Part shown: in pieces, positions 57,065 to 64,000 of the stretch
Layout of the letters: each line of letters starts with the position of its first letter
How positions within the stretch are numbered: position 1 is the first letter of the stretch
Assembly (NCBI RefSeq): GCF_000302535.1
Contig: NC_018708.1
Coordinates: 1,550,001 to 1,614,000, forward strand
DNA length: 64,000 nucleotides
Direction of reading: 5' to 3'
Source of the DNA: Acidovorax sp. KKS102
Lineage (GTDB): Bacteria > Pseudomonadota > Gammaproteobacteria > Burkholderiales > Burkholderiaceae_C
The notes under the pieces: model-generated
Database searches by the model: none
The model's input: only the letters and a program-made list of their open reading frames with translations
What the model was told of the DNA's origin: nothing
Position numbers and translations under genes: made by a program

Positions 57065-58308
57065 GTTAGATAATAAATGACAATGGATTCAATAAAAATA
57101 ACATTGATGAGTTCGCATAGTGATAGCCATTTTATATAATCCATGCTGCTCTCAAAAAACAATGCGGCCCCTATTCTGTAAATTGGCTGAATCAAGCCAA
57201 AAAATAACAATATTTTTTGCTTGTTAAGGATTATAAAAATCGAGGTTGTGGGTGAAAATATAAAATATATCATTGTTGAGAATATCAGCCACTCGGCCAT
57301 CTGGCCGGATTTTTGCCATTGATCGCCAAGAAGGAATGAAAAAACTTCCGTTCCGTATAATGCAATAGTGATGGTTGGTAGTGTGGAGAGTGCCCCGAGG
57401 ATTTTGCTTACTTTAATGTATCGATGCCGAACGGCATCTATGCCGAGATGAATGTCGGAGGATATTTTTTGAAAAAAAACTTGTGAAACCGCCCCGCCAA
57501 TTAATGCCGCTGGTAAGGCCAGAGCTTTCATGGACATGCTTAGTTGTCCGGCATCATCTGCGCCAAATCTCGCTGCAATCAGCACCACGGGCACTTGCAG
57601 TGTTATTACATCCAGCAAGGCTGTCGGCAGCAGGTATTTGGGAGCATTTTGGTGAGCGTATGCTGTCGCTTGTAGTTGATGCTTTTGCCAAAGATGTGTG
57701 GCAGAGCGGCCCAACCACATGGCAATCAGGCAGAGGCATGCGCTTGCGATAATTTGGGCAATCAGTAAACCATGGCTTGTATCCAACAAGCCTAAACATA
57801 CTGACAATCCGGCTACGCCGGCACTTTGCCCTACACGCAACCAAGCCATGTAGCTGTACTTTTTTTGTCGATTCATCCAGCCTTGCATGACTGCCAGCGT
57901 GGATGCAGTCCCAGCCGTCAAAATAGCGATTGGAATCCAATTCCCTAATGCACTTAGCCCCATTTTTTCTTGCAGAGCCATCGGTAGCAATGCGCTCAAC
58001 AAGGCCAGAACTATCGATAGCCCACCGCCAAGAATCAAACTCAAAAGCACAAGATTGGCGGACTCAATATCTACTTTGGGTAGCAGTATCGAGGTTTCAT
58101 ATCGCAGAGTTACAAGTGTTGCCCCTACACTCACTACTGCCAAGAAGACTGCTAGCAGTCCAAAGTCACTGGGCGTATACAACCGTGCGAGTAGTGGGGT
58201 GACTGCGATGGCGATCCCCTGTGCAATCACCGTGCCAAACGTCAAGGTGGCAACATCTCTTGCAGCACTTCCTGGCTGGAAGCGAGATGTAATTTTTTGC
58301 AGAAGCAT
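57028..58308 (-). CDS. wzx: Polysaccharide flippase (Wzx-type, MOP superfamily)
   Basis: 426 aa with about twelve hydrophobic helices. The N-terminal 'AARDVATLTFGTVIAQGIAIAVTPLLARLYTPSDFGLLAVFLAVVSVGATLVTLRYETSILLPK' is typical of the oligosaccharide flippase family. It moves the undecaprenyl-linked repeat unit across the inner membrane. Its presence implies a Wzy-dependent route, yet no Wzy-like gene is seen in the window. AT-rich like its neighbour. An old IS3-type element lies upstream of its start. Confidence 0.9.
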   Translation of the reverse strand: MLLQKITSRFQPGSAARDVATLTFGTVIAQGIAIAVTPLLARLYTPSDFGLLAVFLAVVSVGATLVTLRYETSILLPKVDIESANLVLLSLILGGGLSIVLALLSALLPMALQEKMGLSALGNWIPIAILTAGTASTLAVMQGWMNRQKKYSYMAWLRVGQSAGVAGLSVCLGLLDTSHGLLIAQIIASACLCLIAMWLGRSATHLWQKHQLQATAYAHQNAPKYLLPTALLDVITLQVPVVLIAARFGADDAGQLSMSMKALALPAALIGGAVSQVFFQKISSDIHLGIDAVRHRYIKVSKILGALSTLPTITIALYGTEVFSFLLGDQWQKSGQMAEWLIFSTMIYFIFSPTTSIFIILNKQKILLFFGLIQPIYRIGAALFFESSMDYIKWLSLCELINVIFIESIVIYYLTCKSNQKKSKMH

Positions 58309-58888
58309 TTAAGTGGGCCACTTGGCAAAAAAGCCAAAAATAGATAAAAAATATGCACGCATGCTGAAATTATCAGGGAGATGCAGGCTGGTAGTAAATG
58401 GCAGCAAAAAAACTAATGACCTGCTTCGTTGTTGTTAAACCTGTCATCATTCTTATACTGCATGCAAATGAGGCGCGTGGTAGCAGACGATTTGCGGCTG
58501 CTGATAATTGGACAGCCAGATCCATTTAATTAAGCTTGCCAGATGAATTTGAAGGGCTACAGGTCATTTGGGCAGCCTGTTTTATTGCACGGCATATCTC
58601 ATATCAAACTGCAGCCTCAAATCCACCCCCGCCAAGGGGGTGAGGAAGTAGTACCGGTGCAAGCAGCCGCTCTCGCTCCTTGGAGAGGGGGGAGCGGGAG
58701 CAGCCTCTGCGACAAATGCATAGTCTGGATATATCTTATGTAATTTAACCAGGGTGAGTGGTCAGTGACCTTGGCTCAGGTCCGGTGCTGGTGCTTGTGT
58801 TGTCGGTGGCAGAGTCGGTCCCCATGACATGCCCCCTGTAGACGTACCAATCAAAAGTGAAAGTCCGGGCTCAAGATTACTCGATGGG
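58309..58888. other. 580-bp gap between wzx and the IS element
   Basis: No credible gene. It contains a perfect short hairpin CACCCCC-gccaa-GGGGGTG (58624-58642) and a second one with GCTCC/GGAGC arms (near 58667-58695), neither with a T run. The right half (58780-58888) is GC-rich again and includes CATGCCCCCTGTAGACGTAC, which resembles an IS edge. It should carry the wzx promoter. Confidence 0.5.
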
Positions 58889-58923
58889 TGGACTGCTGCC
58901 GGTATAGTAGACAACCCCACGAC

Positions 58924-59777
58924 TCAAGCCGCGGCGCGTTCAAACGCCTCGGCGCTGATGCAGCCCAGATGACTGTGGCGGCGGGTACGGTTGTAGAGCG
59001 CTTCGATGTAGTCGAAGACATCTGCGCGTGCCAGGTCCCAGGTCTTGTAGATGCGCTTCTGGATGCGTTCCTTTTTCAGACTGCTGAAGAATGACTCGGC
59101 AACAGCATTTGTCCAGCAGTTGCCGCGCCGGCTCATACTGGGTTCGAGGTTGTGAGCTGCACAGAAGCGCTTGAAGTCATCGCTCCCATATTGACTGCCG
59201 TGGTCGCCGTGCACCAGGACGGGCGCCTGCAGGCTTGCGGCGCCACACCGCCCTCAACAGGGCATCAAGCGCCAGCTCCCTGCCGAGCGTTGCCTTCATG
59301 GGCCAGTCCAACCTTGCGTGCGTAGAAGTCCAACACCACCGCCAGATACAGCCAGCCCTGCCACGTCCGGATATAGGTGATGTCGGTGACCCAGACCCTG
59401 GTGTGCGCGTGCACGGTGAGCTCGCGCTGTAGACGGTTGGGCGCAATGAGGGACGGCCTTCCTGCAATCGAGCGTGGCTTCTTGTAACCATGTACGGCCT
59501 TGATTTGGTGGCGCTGCGTGAGCCGCTCCAAACGATGCAGGCCGCAACTCTCTCCCGCTTCACGCAGGTCGCCAAAGACACGCCGAGCGCCATTAACACC
59601 CTAACTGGCAACGTAGGAATGCCGAATGAACTCCAGCAGCCTGGCATCGTCCTTGGCCCGCTCGGACAGCGGGCACTTCAACCCGGCATAGAAGCCCGCG
59701 CGTCCCACCTGTAGCACCTTGCACATCAGGGCCAGCGGATATTCATGACGATGCTCGTTCATGAAGCGGTACTTCAC
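58924..59777 (-). pseudogene. IS3-family transposase orfB, broken by one stop and two frameshifts
   Basis: The frame would start at a GTG that overlaps the orfA stop (GTGA, 59777) and run about 285 codons. An in-frame TAG stands at codon 59 (59601-59603), where the family has Gln (SYVAS*GVNGARRV). A two-base loss near 59305-59315 follows 'LAVVLDFYARKV', and a one-base gain near 59219-59226 lies before 'HGDHGSQYGSDDF'. The integrase core is otherwise readable: 'VWVTDITYIRTWQGWLYLAVVLD' with the first Asp, 'GDHGSQYGS', and 'SRRGNCWTNAVAESFFSSLKKE' with the catalytic Glu. Confidence 0.88.
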
Positions 59778-60058
59778 TCAGGCTCCCAGGCAAAGTACTG
59801 CGCGGCTTTTTTTAGAAGGTCGCGCTCCTCTTCAACTCTGCGCATCTGGGCCCGCAGACGAAGGGTCTGGCTCTTGACTTCGAGCAGCTCCTTGGACTGC
59901 TGCTCAGACTTGTCCGGCGACACAGCCTTGACACACTTGTACAAGCTGTGCGCCGAGACGCCCAAACGACCTGCAACATCGGGCACGGTATACCCACGCT
60001 CGACAACCTGTTTGACTGCTTCTTCCTTGGATTCCGGTGTAAACCTCGGGGTGCCCAT
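59774..60058 (-). CDS. IS3-family transposase orfA
   Basis: 94 aa from the ATG at 60058 (MGTPRFTPESKEEAVKQV). It has an N-terminal helix-turn-helix ('YTVPDVAGRLGVSAHSLYKCVKAV') and a C-terminal leucine-zipper-like coil ('LLEVKSQTLRLRAQMRRVEEERDLLKKAAQYFA'). An A-rich CTAAAAAAAGC slippery-looking run exists, but the -1 frame meets TGA before the orfB GTG, so orfB would need re-initiation. Intact itself but belongs to a dead element. Confidence 0.88.
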   Translation of the reverse strand: MGTPRFTPESKEEAVKQVVERGYTVPDVAGRLGVSAHSLYKCVKAVSPDKSEQQSKELLEVKSQTLRLRAQMRRVEEERDLLKKAAQYFAWEPE

Positions 60059-60140
60059 CGCACTTCCTCCTATGTTCAAAGGATAGGCGGGGGGCGTCTA
60101 CCGGACCACGGCCAGTCCACTCCAGGGGGCATGCATTTGT

Positions 60141-61223
60141 TTATACGCCGTGCAGCGCCTCTACGATGCATCGAATGCCTATGTCATCCAGATACGGGTG
60201 CATGGGCAGGCTCATCACTCGCTGTGCCACAGCATCGCCCACAGGCAGCAGGGCGGCGCGGTCGGCCACGGCGGGCTGTCGGTTGAGCGGTATTGGGTAA
60301 TGCACGGCGGTTGGGATGCCGGCGATCTTGAGTCTTGCTTGCACCGCATCTCGGTGATTGACCTGGATGGTGTATTGCGCCCACGCGCTTTGGTTGTGAG
60401 TTTCGATGTAGGGCGTGGCGACGATGCCAGCTTGGGTCAGCAATGCGGTATAGCGCCGGGCCACTTGTTGGCGCAGGGCGAGTTCTTCGTCCAGCACGGC
60501 GAGCTTAGGCAGCAGGATGGCGGCTTGCAGGGTGTCGAGTCGGCTGTTGACACCTACGCGAATGTGGTGGTACCGCTGCTCCTGTCCATGGCGGGCAATC
60601 TGGCGTATCGCAGTGGCTAGAGTTTCGTCATTGGTAAAGATGGCTCCACCGTCGCCGTAGCAGCCCAGTGGCTTGCTGGGGAAGAAGCTGGTGCAGGCCA
60701 TCGTTGTGAGGTTGCAGCTTTTTCGGCCTTTGTACGTGGCGCCGAAGCTTTGGGCGGCGTCTTCAATCACGGGGATGCTGAAGCGTGCGGCCATAGCGTT
60801 GATGGCATCATAGTTGGCGCACTGGCCATACATGCTGACGGGAATAATGGCTTTTGTACGCGGGGTGATGGCGGCTTCAAGTAAGGCGGGGTCAAGGTTA
60901 TAGGTACGGGGGCACACATCTATGTACACTGGCCTAGCACCCAGTAAAGCCACGGTTTCAGCGGTGGCTATGTAAGTAAAGCCCGGGGTGATGACTTCGT
61001 CGCCGGGACCTATACCGAGTGCCATTTGGGCAATTTGCAGCGCATCGGTCCCGTTGGCGACTGTGATGCAGTGTTTTGCTCCGGTGTAGGCGGCTAGCTT
61101 TTGCTCGAGCTCCGCCACTTCAGGGCCCAGAATGTATTGACCATGCTGTAGTACGCGCTGGATGCCGGCATCAATCTCAGCCTTCAGGCGCTGATATTGG
61201 CTTTTGAGATCGATGAAGTCCAT
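60141..61223 (-). CDS. wbpE: UDP-3-keto-GlcNAcA aminotransferase WbpE
   Basis: 360 aa. PLP-lysine is Lys184 in 'ACTSFFPSKPLGCYGDGGAIFT', almost the same position as in WbpE of P. aeruginosa. Other motifs: '[63 protein letters not shown]' and 'VIEDAAQSFGATYKGRKS'. It aminates the 3-keto sugar made by WbpB. It follows wbpD after 12 bp. Its stop codon lies 22 bp from the IS element edge. Confidence 0.93.
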   Translation of the reverse strand: MDFIDLKSQYQRLKAEIDAGIQRVLQHGQYILGPEVAELEQKLAAYTGAKHCITVANGTDALQIAQMALGIGPGDEVITPGFTYIATAETVALLGARPVYIDVCPRTYNLDPALLEAAITPRTKAIIPVSMYGQCANYDAINAMAARFSIPVIEDAAQSFGATYKGRKSCNLTTMACTSFFPSKPLGCYGDGGAIFTNDETLATAIRQIARHGQEQRYHHIRVGVNSRLDTLQAAILLPKLAVLDEELALRQQVARRYTALLTQAGIVATPYIETHNQSAWAQYTIQVNHRDAVQARLKIAGIPTAVHYPIPLNRQPAVADRAALLPVGDAVAQRVMSLPMHPYLDDIGIRCIVEALHGV

Positions 61224-61235
61224 GGCTTGACACGT

Positions 61236-61822
61236 TTACGCTAGCAATTTGGTGAGGGTGTGGCCATCCAGCACGTAACGGGCACCGGTATGGGGGCATG
61301 TGGTTTCAGCGGGGCCTTGCAGAGGGAGATCCAGTTGCTCGCCAAACTCGCTCATCCAGCCAATTTGTCGCGCAGGCACGCCTACCATGAGTGCGTAGGC
61401 AGGCACGTCTTTGTTGACAACGGCGCCCGCGCCCACAAAGGCGTATTCGCCAATGGTGGAGCCACACACGATGGTGCAGTTGGCGCCCAGGGTGGCCCCC
61501 TTTTTGGCCAGGGTATTGCGGTATTCGCTTTTGCGTTCAATTAGCGAGCGCGGGTTGTAGACGTTGGTAAATACCATGCTGGGGCCACAGAACACGCCAT
61601 CTTCCAGTGTGACGTTGTCGTACACGCTAACGTTGTTCTGGATTTTGCAGTGGTCACCAATGATGACTTTGTTGCCTACAAACACGTTTTGGCCTAGTGA
61701 AACGTCTTTGCCTATGCGTGCACCGGCACAAACATGGACAAAGTGCCAAACGCGGGATCCTTCGCCAATCTGCGCACCATCGTCGACGATGGCGCTGGGG
61801 TGGACAGTGTAGGTTGCGGTCA

Positions 61823-61823
<1 letters not shown>
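61236..61823 (-). CDS. wbpD: UDP-GlcNAc3NA N-acetyltransferase WbpD
   Basis: 195 aa from the ATG at 61823 that shares one base with the wbpB stop; the longer open frame is a wbpB shadow. Left-handed beta-helix with hexapeptide repeats: '[69 protein letters not shown]', and the active site region '[12 protein letters not shown]'. The family acetylates the 3-amino group using acetyl-CoA. Coupled to wbpB. Confidence 0.93.
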
Positions 61824-62776
<953 letters not shown>

Positions 62777-64000
62777 TCAGAGTCGAAAAACGGTAAACCC
62801 TGCCTGGGCCAGTTCGTCGCGGTCATACAGCGACTTGATGTCTGCCAGCACAGGGCTGACATGGCGGCAGTAAGCACGAAGTTGCTCGGCAGAAAGCGCT
62901 CGGTAGCTAGTATGTCCAACCGCCACGATCAGTGCGTCTACAGGGTGGTGTTCGTCGATGGTTCCTAGCGCAATGTTGTATTCCAGTTGCACTTCTTGTG
63001 GGTTGGCAACGGGATCGGCAACCACCACGTCCATGCCCCAGATTTGCAGCTCGCGCACCAAATCGACGACCTTGCTGTTACGGATATCTGGGCAGTTTTC
63101 CTTAAAGGTGATCCCCAATACCCCGACTTTGCAGCGCGGTGCATCCATGCCCGCGCGCAGCATCATCTTGACCGTGCTGCGCGCTGCGTAGCCTGCCATG
63201 TTGTCGTTGATGCGACGGCCCGCCAGAATGATTTGCGGGTGGTAGCCTACCTGCTCGGCCTTGTGGGTGAGATAGTATGGGTCCACACCAATGCAGTGCC
63301 CACCTACCAGACCTGGTCGGAAAGGAACGAAATTCCATTTGCTACCAGCGGCTTCAAGGACCTCTAGCGTGTCGATGTCCAGCCGGTTGAACAATATTGA
63401 AAGTTCGTTCATCAAGGCAATGTTCAGATCACGCTGAGTGTTTTCTATGACTTTGGCAGCTTCTGCAACCCGGATGCTACGCGCTTGGTAAGTGCCTGCA
63501 GTGATGATGCGACGGTAGAGTTGATCAACAGCCTCCGCGGCTTCAGGTGTGCTGCCACTTGTGATCTTGCGGATGCGCGTTAGCGTATTGATCTTGTCGC
63601 CAGGATTCACGCGCTCTGGGCTATAGCCACAAAAAAAGTCATGGTTGAAGCGCAATCCGGAGGAGCCCTCCAGCACTGGTACACAGACATCTTCAGTGAC
63701 GCCTGGGTAGACCGTGGACTCATAGATCACCAGAGCACCCGGGCGCATGGCGTGCCCTATGGTTTGACTCGCTTTGATCAACGTCGACAAATCTGGGCGC
63801 TTGGCATCGTCCACAGGCGTGGGGACTGTCACGATGTAGATATTGCAGTCTTCTAGATCTTTGGGGTTTGAGCTGTATTGCAACTGCGTGGCAGCCTGTA
63901 TCTGCTGCGCGCTTGTTTCTTGCGTTCGGTCGTAACCTGATTGCAATTCAAGGATGCGTGGTTGGTGTATATCGAAACCGACAACGGGAAAATGCTTGCC
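62777..64000 (-). CDS. wbpA: UDP-GlcNAc 6-dehydrogenase WbpA (N-terminus cut by window end)
   Basis: 407 residues are visible and the frame stays open to the last base, where it reads 'GKHFPVVGFDIHQPRILELQSGYDRT'; roughly 20-30 N-terminal residues with the first GxGxxG are outside. Motifs: 'YIVTVPTPVDDAKRPDL', 'VIYESTVYPGVTEDVCVPVLE', 'GYSPERVNPGDK', and the catalytic Cys in 'PGLVGGHCIGVDPYYLTHKA'. It oxidises C6 of UDP-GlcNAc to the uronic acid, the first step of the UDP-ManNAc3NAcA route. First gene of the wbpA-B-D-E run seen here. Confidence 0.94.
   Translation of the reverse strand, partial: GKHFPVVGFDIHQPRILELQSGYDRTQETSAQQIQAATQLQYSSNPKDLEDCNIYIVTVPTPVDDAKRPDLSTLIKASQTIGHAMRPGALVIYESTVYPGVTEDVCVPVLEGSSGLRFNHDFFCGYSPERVNPGDKINTLTRIRKITSGSTPEAAEAVDQLYRRIITAGTYQARSIRVAEAAKVIENTQRDLNIALMNELSILFNRLDIDTLEVLEAAGSKWNFVPFRPGLVGGHCIGVDPYYLTHKAEQVGYHPQIILAGRRINDNMAGYAARSTVKMMLRAGMDAPRCKVGVLGITFKENCPDIRNSKVVDLVRELQIWGMDVVVADPVANPQEVQLEYNIALGTIDEHHPVDALIVAVGHTSYRALSAEQLRAYCRHVSPVLADIKSLYDRDELAQAGFTVFRL

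Larger units (their letters stand above)
58889..60119 (-). mobile_element. IS3-family insertion sequence, degenerate (1231 bp)
   Basis: Ends are imperfect inverted repeats: TGGACTG at 58889 and its complement CAGTCCA at 60113-60119, with further matches (GGT, GTAGAC) inside the first 25 bp. The length of about 1.2 kb and the orfA/orfB order fit the IS3 family. No clear 3-4 bp target duplication remains (GGG left, CTC right). orfB carries one stop and two frameshifts, so the element cannot move by itself. Confidence 0.85.

Noticed and set aside
59774..59830. Programmed -1 frameshift joining orfA and orfB of the IS3 element
   Set aside because: The A-run is present, but the -1 frame has a TGA immediately before the orfB GTG, so a fused protein cannot be made; orfB is also broken further on.

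Overview
ORGANISM: The window is GC-rich chromosomal DNA of a betaproteobacterium, most likely a Comamonadaceae member close to Acidovorax. This is inferred from protein style, from the gene order (rne/rluC, rpmF-plsX-fabHDG-acpP-fabF-rpoE-rseA-rseB-mucD-lepA-lepB-rnc-era-recO-pdxJ-acpS-nagZ), and from a dispersed 'GTAGCTGCTAGCGC' type repeat that I recall as common in that family. No tRNA, rRNA, CRISPR array or prophage was seen. LAYOUT: (1) 1-7283 is an amino-acid catabolism locus: the end of an ALDH7-type aldehyde dehydrogenase, an FAD amine/amino-acid oxidase, a periplasmic amino-acid binding protein, a class I aminotransferase and a thiamine-diphosphate enzyme, followed by a LysR regulator divergent from an EamA exporter. 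(2) 7329-13456 holds mixed genes: DNA polymerase IV, an Aer-like chemoreceptor behind a perfect FNR box, a small membrane protein, QueF, a prolyl-4-hydroxylase-like enzyme and YaaA. (3) 13624-20743 holds RNase E divergent from RluC, then a HAD phosphatase, a Rieske protein and an SppA-like protease. (4) 20904-28673 is the lipid/fatty-acid block: an RsmI-like methylase and Maf divergent from YceD-L32-PlsX-FabH-FabD-FabG-ACP-FabF. (5) 28807-33341 is the sigma-E envelope stress block. (6) 33342-33851 is a regulatory interval with two tandem DnaA-box sequences and a terminator-ended, hairpin-rich stretch. (7) 33852-41977 is the lepA-to-nagZ operon. (8) 42038-42206 is a 169-bp near-perfect hairpin element. 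(9) 42203-45576 holds an MscS channel, a response-regulator diguanylate cyclase and LysS. (10) 45641-64000 (minus strand) is a surface polysaccharide (O-antigen type) cluster. HOW THE GENES WORK TOGETHER: The polysaccharide cluster encodes a full WbpA-WbpB-WbpE-WbpD-WbpI set, which by family knowledge converts UDP-GlcNAc to UDP-ManNAc3NAcA. It also has an AsnB-type amidotransferase, four GT4 glycosyltransferases, two methyltransferases, a Wzx flippase, a second sugar aminotransferase and an initiating sugar-phosphate transferase. No Wzy polymerase is visible. A decayed IS3-family element (58889-60119) lies between wbpE and wzx, and the centre of the cluster (about 51.6-52.9 kb and 56.0-58.6 kb) is clearly more AT-rich than the rest, suggesting acquired DNA. 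The strongest candidates for something not previously described are the DnaA-box/structured-RNA interval before lepA, the 169-bp hairpin element that supplies the stop codon of the MscS gene, and the dispersed repeats that sit at gene 3' ends, one of which lies inside the sppA reading frame.
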